A DNA stretch of 64,000 bases, taken from Slackia equolifaciens (GTDB lineage: Bacteria > Actinomycetota > Coriobacteriia > Coriobacteriales > Eggerthellaceae). Where the stretch lies: NCBI RefSeq assembly GCF_003725995.1, contig NZ_QIBX01000003.1, forward strand, positions 62,001 through 126,000, written 5' to 3'. Shown in pieces: positions 48,499 to 57,428 of the stretch; position 1 is the first letter of the stretch, and the number at the start of each line of letters is the position of its first letter. The translations under genes were made by a program, and so were the position numbers. Under the pieces are notes generated by a model, which saw nothing but the letters and a program-made list of their open reading frames with translations, was not told where the DNA came from and did no database searches.

Positions 48499-48961
48499 AT
48501 GAAGTCTTTCTCTAGGATGCGGACGAATACAAGCCGGCGAATGAAAGCCGCAAAGCCCGCGCTTTCGATTATCCGCGAAAGTCTATCACGCCCATGCGAA
48601 GAAGGTGTGAGGTGTCGGGCGTAGTACGGGAAATTAAGCGCATGAAGAAAGAATGCTGGGAACGCGCTGACCCTTGGCGTCCATTCGCAATCAGCAGACC
48701 AAGATGTATTCATCATAAGCAGTAGTGCTGGACAAGAGGGTTTCAGCGGGCACTCTTAAACTTGATGCCGTTCCTCGGCTCCGAACAGGATTTCCGTTGG
48801 GCCTTGCATTCAACGCGGCTAATTTGTTGTGCAACAAATTAGCGTTTTGCTTGTTTACAATTATTTTCAACATTTGTTGGTCGCCTTCTATGGGATGAGG
48901 GCTTTCAAAGGCAAAGGAAATGCAGGCGATTTTCGCTTCAATTAAAAGGGGATGAGCTCGG
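48499..48961. other. Intergenic boundary of the AT-richer island
   Basis: About 460 bases with no supportable gene. The second half is AT-rich and contains a near-perfect 26-base inverted repeat listed separately and a TACAAT hexamer at 48856-48861. Open frames crossing this stretch on the minus strand run into the next gene antisense and were not accepted. AAAAGGGG at 48945-48952 is the probable ribosome-binding site for the start at 48962. Confidence 0.45.
48818..48843. promoter_or_regulatory. Long inverted repeat upstream of the druH-like gene
   Basis: GCTAATTTGTTG at 48818-48829 and CAACAAATTAGC at 48832-48843 are perfect inverted copies separated by TG. On the plus strand GTTTTGCTTG follows. 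The tight spacing suits a protein-binding operator or a terminator of minus-strand readthrough; it lies about 120 bases before the island's first gene. Confidence 0.45.
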
Positions 48962-51900
48962 ATGACCTCGTTTGACGCGAACTCTGAATATATGGCGAAA
49001 CTAGCATCGACGCCATTGCTTAAGCTCTCGTTTGAAAACGCCGCATTCCGTAGAAGAATTTTCAACAAGACAAAATCGACAGACATAAGCAATCTGCTCG
49101 ATCTTTTTGCCCTTACCGACCATCAGCTGGAGGGTCTTCTTGAATTTGAGGATGCGTGTTGCATACTCGACTTAAAGGAACGCTTTGAAGCTAACCCGGA
49201 AGATACGGCAGCATCGTTGATGGCCGTTGACTCTCATTCTAGTGCGTCAAATTCAACTTGTTTTAGGCTTCATTCCGATAACGAGGCGAGTGGTGATAAG
49301 GCGCAGGTGAACCTTAACGCGCGTTCCCACCAGTCGGACATGCTTAAAATCGCCGCCGATGGTCATCATGTTGTGTTCCCCAACTTTAAGGGCAATACCG
49401 ATCTAAGGTGCCTCGAACAACGTGCAGCACGAGAGCTCGATTATCTTTCGTCCAGTTTTGATAACGTGATGGTTTATCAGGCTTTCGATGCGTTCAATTC
49501 GGATTTTGATACGATAACCGTTTCTTTCGGTTCATTATTTCAGACTTACTGTCGGAGCCCCCGCAGAGCCCTCGATGCGATAGACTGCTATTTCGGAACA
49601 ATTTTTCTAATTTATGTAGCATATTCCGCATCGAAATATTTTGATGGAGAAAACCTTTGGGGTAATTTCTTTGACGCTATCGGCATTTCGGAGGGAAATT
49701 CTCAAAGTTATTTCAAGCATCTCTTTTTGCGAAAGCTCGAGAATCGCGGCCTGCCGGTATATGGCGAAGAAGAGGAAACTCAAAGGTACCTCTGTACAGC
49801 CCTTTTGCATGGGGGCCTGTCTGAATGGTCATGGACGGATCTATGGGAGAACTCTATCATGCCGCTGGTGCGCGATCGAGGTGGGTACTCTTTATCGGGT
49901 TTGCTCCCTTCGGGTCTTAGCGGAAGAGAAATACTTGCCAAAATTAATCAGCCAAATGGCAGATATTCTGCGAAAGAGAGAACACGCAAGACAATTGAAA
50001 AAGCAGATGCGGGTTACATCGGTGCAGTGCTGGAGGATGCTTTTCGAGTGGCTAACCAAGTGCGCTCTTCTTGCAAGAGTGCTAAAAAAAGCATGTTTCT
50101 AAGCGCATATGATCTGCCTGATGCGGCCATGAGAGCGCTTCGATTGTACTTAACTGGCCAGGCTGGTCGTCAGCAAGCGGACAAAGGGCGGAAGGCTAAT
50201 AACCAATCAGTAGGTTCTTCTTTAAAGAAAGAGCGTGAGCTCGCCTATCTTCCGATGGCCCAAATTCAGTTGGACCTCATGGGTGGTAAACTTCTTTTGG
50301 TGTGGAATAAGCAGCGGTTTCCGCTCTCTTTTGCAAATAGGAGAGTGGACTATTACGTGAATGGAAAATGTCTGGAAACATTGCATTTTGAATACAGGCC
50401 AAATTATGTGCTTCTGGATAGAGTAGAGATTCCTCTCGAGCCGCAGGACATTTTCGAAGTTGAAATCCGTCTGATGGAGCGGTTGGGCGATGGTGATGAT
50501 TGGGAGGAAATGAGCTCAACCAGCCAAGTATTTAGTCAACAAAAGCCAGGGTGTTTTGAGTTTGTGATTGGGGCGGATGGGCAGTGCAGGCTTAGAGGGG
50601 ATAGGGAAAGGATATCCAAGCGCAAAAATATTGCGTATCTCGTTCGAGATGGATTGTATATCAAGCCTGTTTTAGGGATGACGGAAATCGATCCCCCAAA
50701 TTCTTTCACATCGATTGGTGGTTTTCATATTCAAGCATTTCAGGTAGAGCCTTCGGCTTCGGGTGAGCTCATTGAAGAATCATCATACAAAACGATTGAG
50801 TCGTGGCAAGAGCGATATCTTGTCAAGATAAACAAGAAAGGGGTTATTGGACGCACTAAGGAAGGCTTGGATGCATATGGCTACAACCCTTTGGACTACG
50901 ATGGCGATTGCTCTCTCCCCTCAATTACTGTTACGGCACTCGATGGGGATTTAGCGTTGAGAGATCTTGACGTGTTTTGCAACTGTGATGGCGTGAAGGT
51001 GTCTATAGGTAGATTTTCTCAATGGAGTGATTGTTATTCAGAAGAGGCGTCAATCGTTGTTTCCTTTGCTAAAACGGTGCTTCCATTTTTGCATATTCGT
51101 AACTGCGAACTAAGCATTTTCCAAAAGTCGGTATCTTATAACTCCACAATTGCGAAATACCAGTTTGCGGTGCTGCCGATTCGAGGATTTAAGCTGTCTC
51201 GTGTTTATCGCGAAAACATGACCTTTTTGGCAGACTACGAATTTCAAGCAGCTGAGAATCTTGAGGTAGTAAATGATGATTTGAGCTCTGCAGCGGAAGT
51301 CCTTGGGGATGCGCTGTATATTACAAAGGCGCTGCTTGAGGATGAGCATGTTCGCTTGACGTTCATTTCGCCCCAAGACAATAAAACAACCGAGGTCGAA
51401 CTACAAGGCGCAGCGCTTCGGATAGAAGTGCCCCAGAAGATTGACTCTATTGCTACGCAGCATCCAATTAACCTTTCTGATGTGTTGAGTGCAGGGTATG
51501 GTGGCTGTAGTTTTTCCATTGAGGCCCTAAGTGCGCGCAGAGGCAGCAGGGCTATGCTCGTGCTTCTCGGCCAGAGGCCGGTTTTCTTCAAAGAGCTCAA
51601 TAGCAAGGGACCGTCCTCATTCAACCTGCATTCTCACGCCGATTTCTTTCGAATGAACGGTATTGATAAAGCGGGCGATGATCGACTGACGTTTACATTG
51701 TATTTCGGCGAGGATTACGCATCTTCCAACGAGCTTTCGTATGGAGATATGGACTTATTTCGTCTCCAAAGGGGATTTGGATTCTCTTCATGGAGGGTTG
51801 TCCTGAAGCAAGACGGTACTCATGTTCTCCGCTTTAACGGAAAGGCTCTCTTTCCGCTTGTGTTTGAGTTCATTCGGGTAGGTAAAGCTTCGCTCTCGTA

Positions 51901-52069
51901 TTCTTCTTTCTGCGAGAAGGGCGCCAATGAGGTTTTGATCCCCGCCCTAGTCATCCGTCTTTACGAGCGTAGGCGCCTCATTAGAGTGAAGGTGATGCCC
52001 TTTTTGAAGCGTAGCAGACTTGGAAGTGCCAGTCCTCTGGAGGATTTTGCTGTCATTGCCGATATGTAG
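48962..52069 (+). CDS. Large protein of unknown fold, candidate DruH of a type III Druantia-like system
   Basis: A 1035-residue soluble protein with no motif I can assign to a known enzyme; no Walker box, Cys cluster or membrane segment stands out. The call as DruH-like rests on size and position: type III Druantia systems consist of an uncharacterised ~1,000-residue DruH followed by the giant helicase DruE, and here the helicase gene starts 27 bases downstream. Base composition is markedly more AT-rich than the flanking housekeeping genes, consistent with horizontal transfer. If not Druantia, it is an unclassified helicase-associated protein. Confidence 0.6.
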   Translation: MTSFDANSEYMAKLASTPLLKLSFENAAFRRRIFNKTKSTDISNLLDLFALTDHQLEGLLEFEDACCILDLKERFEANPEDTAASLMAVDSHSSASNSTCFRLHSDNEASGDKAQVNLNARSHQSDMLKIAADGHHVVFPNFKGNTDLRCLEQRAARELDYLSSSFDNVMVYQAFDAFNSDFDTITVSFGSLFQTYCRSPRRALDAIDCYFGTIFLIYVAYSASKYFDGENLWGNFFDAIGISEGNSQSYFKHLFLRKLENRGLPVYGEEEETQRYLCTALLHGGLSEWSWTDLWENSIMPLVRDRGGYSLSGLLPSGLSGREILAKINQPNGRYSAKERTRKTIEKADAGYIGAVLEDAFRVANQVRSSCKSAKKSMFLSAYDLPDAAMRALRLYLTGQAGRQQADKGRKANNQSVGSSLKKERELAYLPMAQIQLDLMGGKLLLVWNKQRFPLSFANRRVDYYVNGKCLETLHFEYRPNYVLLDRVEIPLEPQDIFEVEIRLMERLGDGDDWEEMSSTSQVFSQQKPGCFEFVIGADGQCRLRGDRERISKRKNIAYLVRDGLYIKPVLGMTEIDPPNSFTSIGGFHIQAFQVEPSASGELIEESSYKTIESWQERYLVKINKKGVIGRTKEGLDAYGYNPLDYDGDCSLPSITVTALDGDLALRDLDVFCNCDGVKVSIGRFSQWSDCYSEEASIVVSFAKTVLPFLHIRNCELSIFQKSVSYNSTIAKYQFAVLPIRGFKLSRVYRENMTFLADYEFQAAENLEVVNDDLSSAAEVLGDALYITKALLEDEHVRLTFISPQDNKTTEVELQGAALRIEVPQKIDSIATQHPINLSDVLSAGYGGCSFSIEALSARRGSRAMLVLLGQRPVFFKELNSKGPSSFNLHSHADFFRMNGIDKAGDDRLTFTLYFGEDYASSNELSYGDMDLFRLQRGFGFSSWRVVLKQDGTHVLRFNGKALFPLVFEFIRVGKASLSYSSFCEKGANEVLIPALVIRLYERRRLIRVKVMPFLKRSRLGSASPLEDFAVIADM

Positions 52070-52096
52070 GTATATTGGTGAAAGGTGTGGAATGAA

Positions 52097-55000
52097 ATGA
52101 CCCAAGTGAGAGAATTCAATCCTATTGAAGCGGCAAGGATGATTGAAGATTCGTATCGAGAGTATATAGCTACAACAATTCATTTTGATGACCCTGGTCT
52201 CCAGCGGCAGCTTGAGTCAATACTTAACAAAGAGGGGTATTTGGCAAAAGGCCCGTTCCTGGAGGCAGCGCCTCCGTATTGCAGGGGCAAGAGTGTGCGC
52301 GATTTGGTTACGGAAGGCGTTCTGTGCCAGAGCATGCTTTCTCTTGGCGGTGGGGACCCCTTAAAGTTTGATTGCGACCGACCTCTGTATGTCCACCAGG
52401 TCAAGGCGATTCGAAAGGCGTTTGCAGGTAAGAACTACGCGGTAGTAACTGGTACCGGGTCGGGTAAGACCGAATGCTTCCTGCTTCCAATCTTGAATGA
52501 TATTTTGTCAGAATTTGAAGTCGATGGTTCTAGCTCTGGAGTTCGGGCGATGATTCTATATCCAATGAACGCCCTTGCGAACGATCAGCTCAAAAGGCTT
52601 CGAGAACTGCTCGATGGAACTAAAATCACCTTTGGCCGTTACACAGGAGATACGGAAGAGTTCGAGCAAGATGCAATCGAAAAGTGGAAGCGCGAAAACC
52701 CCAATTCCGAAAAGCTTCCCAATGAAATAATATCGCGTGAGGAAATTCGAAAGAATCCCCCCAATATACTCTTGACGAATTATGCAATGCTTGAATATCT
52801 ACTTTTGCGTCCAAGCGATGCACCGCTGTTTGGAGGCGTATTAGGTTCGAATTGGCGTCATCTTGCGATTGACGAAGCACATGTATACTCGGGATCCTTA
52901 GGCACTGAAATTGCTTATTTAATCCGTCGTCTAAAAGCAAGAATCGAGTCGGAAACGGGGGAACGTCCAGCATTGCATTGCTATGCCACCTCCGCAACAA
53001 TCGGAACAGATTCAGACGAGGATAAATCTGCAATTGCCCAATTCGCTTCAGACTTGTTTGGCGAAGTATTTGATGCAAACGGCGATGACGTTGACGTCAT
53101 TACAAGTGAGAGGGATTTGCCCGAGTTGGCTCTTGATGATTGCTCATGGGGAATGCTGCCCCTTAAGTGCTGGGACGAATTGCGTAATCTTCTTCTGGAC
53201 GATGCGGATGGCCTTTCTTCTGAAGATATCAGGGCATTCTTGTCCTCCCACTCAGTTGATGAAGCCGTCCTGTCTCGTCTTGATGGGGAAACGCCCTTGC
53301 TCGGCCTCGGAAAGGTGCTCCTAGGTGAGGAATCTACCGCTAGGCTCGTCAAGGGCTTTTCGAGGCCGTTGGATTTGACTAATGTTTCCAAAATAAAGAA
53401 TTTGGGAATCCAAGGTTTAGATGGGAGCAATGAGGGTATCGCGGTCTTAACCTCTATGGTTGAGGTCCTTTCAGCTGCACAGCGCTCCGAGGGCGTACCC
53501 ATTCTTTCGAGTCGTTACCACTCATTCCTTCGAGCGCCTGAGGGTCTGTACATCAATCTTTACACTAAGCAGTTGGACTGCGCTAAGCTTACGAGTGAAC
53601 TATGTGATGGGTACGATGTGCCTGTGTACGAAGTGTCTGTTTGCAGGCATTGCGGGCAAGCATACATTTTGGGTACGGAAAAATCTGATCGAGAGCATGA
53701 GTTGGCGTGGCTCAATCCTAGACACGAGGGCACGGATGCTGACGACGACTTTATCCCGCGACTTTACTATAGGATTCTGCCTACTACTCAAGAGGCGGAT
53801 GAATCTGAAGAGGTTTACTGGCTTTGCCCGGTTTGCGGTTCTTTGCATGATGATCGAGTAGGCGAGAGACATTTGTTCCCTCATGTGAATGTTGATAGGA
53901 TTCCTATTGCAAAGAATAAAGTTGAAGAAAAGACTCCTGATGAATACGAGGCAAAATGCCTCCATTGCGGATATGCTTCGTCAAAGGCGATTCAGCCTAT
54001 GCGTGTTTCTCCCGAAGCGGCGGGGAGCGTTGTTTGCTACGACCTTGTGCGCTCTGTTCCTCCTTTTGACGTTAAAGCGCAAGAGAGTGGCAGGCGTTTT
54101 GCCAGGCGTAGGGAATCCACATTACGCGGCGGCAGTGCTATATGCTTTTCGGACAAAAGACAGGATGCTGCATTTTTTGCGCCAGCTATGGATAGAACGT
54201 ATAGACGAATAACGATTCGTCAAATCATCCGCGAGGCGGTAGAGAGCGAAAGCGATGGTTCCGGACAGAAATATAACGAACTTCGTCCTGTCATAGAATC
54301 ATTATTAAAGAATGAGTACCCTCAAATGGGAATCGATAATCGCAGGCAGCAAGCTAGTGCGTGGATTCTGGATGAGCTGTCGGCGGAGGATTCGCGAAAC
54401 AGCCTCTGGGGCTTGGGTGTGGTTCGCGTTGAACCAACGGAGTTTATCGAAGGGTTCTCCGACCCAGATGTTCAAGATTTTGTATGCGAGGAGGTCGAAA
54501 AGCTTCGTAATGATGGTTTAGGCTGGATTACTCCGGATGATTATCGAGTATTTGCATTGGTTTGTCTTGAAACACTTAGGAAGGATAACGGAATAGAAGT
54601 TCCAGAGGGTGTAGACGTACTGAGGGAAAACCATCAAACTCGAGGGAACTGGATTGTTGAGGAGGCCGAGCGCGGAGCCTCAGACTGCATTCGTTTTGTC
54701 GGCCTGTGTTCTGGAGGTGGAGAGAATGCGAGAAGCGGGTTTATTCGTAAATATGCAGCAAGAGTGCGTGCGTGTGACAATGTAAGCAGGGAAGATGCAG
54801 CAACAATTCTACAATCGCTATATTCCTTCATGTACGAATACCTCTTTGATTTCTTCAGGGATGAAAGATTTCTCGGCGAGAGGAGCACCGCTGAGCGATT
54901 TGTTTTATCGCCAAGGGTGTGGACATTCTATCCGCATAAAGATGACGACAAAATTTATCGTTGCGATAAATGCGGCTGCGATATTTCCTACGATACGCAC

Positions 55001-57427
55001 GGTGTATGTCCGACTACAAAGTGCGCTGGACATATGCAAGCTTTTACATATGCGGAGGCTCGAGACAAGGATCGATATTACAAAGAGGTATATCAGCAAC
55101 GTGCCCTTCCTATTCGCATAGAGGAGCATACCGCTCAGCTTTCTTCGGAAAGGGCAAGAGAGATTCAAGCGAAATTTATTTCTGGTGAGGTCAATATTCT
55201 CAGTTGCACCACAACATTCGAGCTCGGCGTCGACGTGGGAGACTTGCGCGCCATTTTTATGAGAAACGTTCCTCCTTCGGCAGCCAATTATGCCCAACGG
55301 GCCGGACGCGTTGGCCGTCGAGCAGGAAAGCCGGGCTATGCGGTGACTTTTGCTCGGCTTAGGCCGCACGACATCGCCTATTTTGAAGACCCTCGTTCCA
55401 TTATTGCGGGTGAGACTTCTGTTCCTGCTTGTTATCTAAGCAATGACTCCATTGCAAGGAGACATGTTTTTGCGATTGCTTTGTCGGAATATTTCCGTTA
55501 TGCATTCCGGAATACACAGCGCGATTTGTCAAAAATATATGATGAGCTATTAAGCCTTGATTCAGGCCATCCATCCGGGCTGGACGATATAAAAATGTAT
55601 CTGCATGGTCAACCGCAGGCTATCGCGAAGCAACTCGGAAGTGTCTTTTCTAATATTGCTGATGTTTGTGACAAAGTGAACATTGAAGATTGGGGCTGGG
55701 TTGATAAAGATGATTCTTCTATCGACGCCCAAAAGGATAGCCTGATCGGTAGACTTCAGCGCATGCATGACCTGAAGCATGATGACTTTAAGCGGCTTCA
55801 GCTCGCAATAGATCAGGCTATTGCAGAAGAGCGTTTGGAAGATGCAGGGGGATACAAAAAACGCCGAGAGGCTTTACGTCAAGAGCTAACCATATCTGTA
55901 CTTGCGGAAAATGGTGTATTGCCTAAATACGGTTTCCCTACTGATCTTGTTGAGCTTCATCTTCCTGCAATGGAGCGATCGATAAACGAGAATGAGCTGT
56001 CGTTGTCCAGAGGCTTGCGACAAGCGATTCGCGAATACGCCCCGGGAAATGAAGTGGTTGCCGACAAGCGGCTTTGGAAATGCGTCGGCATAAGGAAGCC
56101 TAGCGATCAGGTGTTCATGGAGCGTCGTTTCGGGAAATGCTCGAAATGCAAGTCCTTTGTGTGGCCAATAGAAGACGGTAGCACCTTTAGGCTCTGCCCT
56201 TCTTGCGGAAGAGAGCACGTTGAATTAGACAAAATCATGATTGTTCCTTCCTATGGCTTTATTGGCGAAGAGGTCAAAGGAAAGCGAGCGGGAGAAAGAA
56301 AGCCTCGCTCAAGGGGGCATGTGGAGGTTTACTTTAGCCAACATTGGCCCGAAGAGGCTTTGACAAATACTTTTGCGTTTAATGGCGGAACTGTGCATGT
56401 CCGATATGCGTCAAATGGTCAGCTGTGCGCCTTGAACAATCCTAAAAATGGTTTTAGAGTTTGTGAGATTTGCGGTGCTGCTGCTCGCCAGGGCGAGCGT
56501 TTCGAGCATCTTGGATGGTGCGCAAATAAGAGGCATCAGCCCAAACATTACCATGCTCTCGGAGCGGCTTTTGTTAGTGACGTGCTCGAGCTCGTCTTGG
56601 ATTTTCAAGGGGATATTGCTTTCGAGGATGATGAAGAATGCAGCCCTTGGGAATCTTTGATGTGGGCCGTTGTCGCAGCGGCATCTCAACTTTTACAGGT
56701 TCCGGAAACGGAGCTGGGTGGTACTGTATATCGGAACAGCGACGGTGGCACCTCCATGTTGATTTATGATAATGTTCCTGGCGGCGCAGGACACGCTCGT
56801 CAGCTTGCTGGAATGGTGGAGGAGCTACTGCATAAGGCATACCATGTCGTTGATGGGCATTGTGGGTGCGATAGCTGTTGCTACGGTTGCATTGCGAATT
56901 ACTACAATCAGGGCAAGCAAAACCGCCTTTCGCGCAAAGCGGCACTAGATATACTCGAACAACTATTCAGTGGAACAACTTCGATTGGTAATGAGACCTG
57001 CGAAGACTTCGCGCCCTCGACTCTTACGACGATGGGGTCGGGCTTTGGTCCAACGCTGCATCTAATTGCTAGTTCGGGTGGCGTGAACTATGGTGCGATG
57101 GATTTTGTTTCGGTTTGCAAATCATCTGTAACCGCCAGTGCTTCGGAGGAATGGACTGCTCTCATTAATGACCTCTGCCATATGAGTAGAGGAATTGATT
57201 TGGAGATGCCTGAAAAGAATATTGGCCTTGGGCAAGAGGGTGAAGAAGAAGTGTTTGCTTCTCTTCTTTGGCGTAACGCAAGGGTTGCCTTGTTTGACGA
57301 AGAGGGAATTGACGACCTTATCGAACTTTTTGGTGACACTGACGAAATCGATTCCGACTGGACAATGTTCACCGTGGGGAATTGTTCGGCTTCGGACATC
57401 CTGGATGCATTGAGGGGAATTGATTAG
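52097..57427 (+). CDS. Giant DEAD/DEAH-box helicase with DUF1998-type C-terminus, DruE-like
   Basis: A 1776-residue superfamily 2 helicase. Walker A GTGSGKT is at residues 119-125, DEAH at 259-262, SAT at 299-301 and motif VI QRAGRVGRR from 1067. Zinc-type Cys pairs lie at 516/519, 577/580, 621/624 and 956/959. The DUF1998-type cysteine cluster CGCDSCCYGC occupies 1589-1598. This domain order and size match DruE, the hallmark of Druantia anti-phage systems. The ATG at 52097 is used because AAAGG lies upstream. Role in defence is inferred; helicase identity is direct. Confidence 0.85.
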   Translation: MTQVREFNPIEAARMIEDSYREYIATTIHFDDPGLQRQLESILNKEGYLAKGPFLEAAPPYCRGKSVRDLVTEGVLCQSMLSLGGGDPLKFDCDRPLYVHQVKAIRKAFAGKNYAVVTGTGSGKTECFLLPILNDILSEFEVDGSSSGVRAMILYPMNALANDQLKRLRELLDGTKITFGRYTGDTEEFEQDAIEKWKRENPNSEKLPNEIISREEIRKNPPNILLTNYAMLEYLLLRPSDAPLFGGVLGSNWRHLAIDEAHVYSGSLGTEIAYLIRRLKARIESETGERPALHCYATSATIGTDSDEDKSAIAQFASDLFGEVFDANGDDVDVITSERDLPELALDDCSWGMLPLKCWDELRNLLLDDADGLSSEDIRAFLSSHSVDEAVLSRLDGETPLLGLGKVLLGEESTARLVKGFSRPLDLTNVSKIKNLGIQGLDGSNEGIAVLTSMVEVLSAAQRSEGVPILSSRYHSFLRAPEGLYINLYTKQLDCAKLTSELCDGYDVPVYEVSVCRHCGQAYILGTEKSDREHELAWLNPRHEGTDADDDFIPRLYYRILPTTQEADESEEVYWLCPVCGSLHDDRVGERHLFPHVNVDRIPIAKNKVEEKTPDEYEAKCLHCGYASSKAIQPMRVSPEAAGSVVCYDLVRSVPPFDVKAQESGRRFARRRESTLRGGSAICFSDKRQDAAFFAPAMDRTYRRITIRQIIREAVESESDGSGQKYNELRPVIESLLKNEYPQMGIDNRRQQASAWILDELSAEDSRNSLWGLGVVRVEPTEFIEGFSDPDVQDFVCEEVEKLRNDGLGWITPDDYRVFALVCLETLRKDNGIEVPEGVDVLRENHQTRGNWIVEEAERGASDCIRFVGLCSGGGENARSGFIRKYAARVRACDNVSREDAATILQSLYSFMYEYLFDFFRDERFLGERSTAERFVLSPRVWTFYPHKDDDKIYRCDKCGCDISYDTHGVCPTTKCAGHMQAFTYAEARDKDRYYKEVYQQRALPIRIEEHTAQLSSERAREIQAKFISGEVNILSCTTTFELGVDVGDLRAIFMRNVPPSAANYAQRAGRVGRRAGKPGYAVTFARLRPHDIAYFEDPRSIIAGETSVPACYLSNDSIARRHVFAIALSEYFRYAFRNTQRDLSKIYDELLSLDSGHPSGLDDIKMYLHGQPQAIAKQLGSVFSNIADVCDKVNIEDWGWVDKDDSSIDAQKDSLIGRLQRMHDLKHDDFKRLQLAIDQAIAEERLEDAGGYKKRREALRQELTISVLAENGVLPKYGFPTDLVELHLPAMERSINENELSLSRGLRQAIREYAPGNEVVADKRLWKCVGIRKPSDQVFMERRFGKCSKCKSFVWPIEDGSTFRLCPSCGREHVELDKIMIVPSYGFIGEEVKGKRAGERKPRSRGHVEVYFSQHWPEEALTNTFAFNGGTVHVRYASNGQLCALNNPKNGFRVCEICGAAARQGERFEHLGWCANKRHQPKHYHALGAAFVSDVLELVLDFQGDIAFEDDEECSPWESLMWAVVAAASQLLQVPETELGGTVYRNSDGGTSMLIYDNVPGGAGHARQLAGMVEELLHKAYHVVDGHCGCDSCCYGCIANYYNQGKQNRLSRKAALDILEQLFSGTTSIGNETCEDFAPSTLTTMGSGFGPTLHLIASSGGVNYGAMDFVSVCKSSVTASASEEWTALINDLCHMSRGIDLEMPEKNIGLGQEGEEEVFASLLWRNARVALFDEEGIDDLIELFGDTDEIDSDWTMFTVGNCSASDILDALRGID

Positions 57428-57428
57428 C

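Noticed and set aside
48727-48740. TGGACAAGA as a second copy of the MITE end
   Set aside because: Only about nine bases match the terminal repeat and no opposite end was found nearby.
48691-49092. 133-codon minus-strand frame upstream of the druH-like gene
   Set aside because: It overlaps the start of the plus-strand gene antisense and spans an AT-rich regulatory-looking region; no ribosome-binding site or homology is evident.
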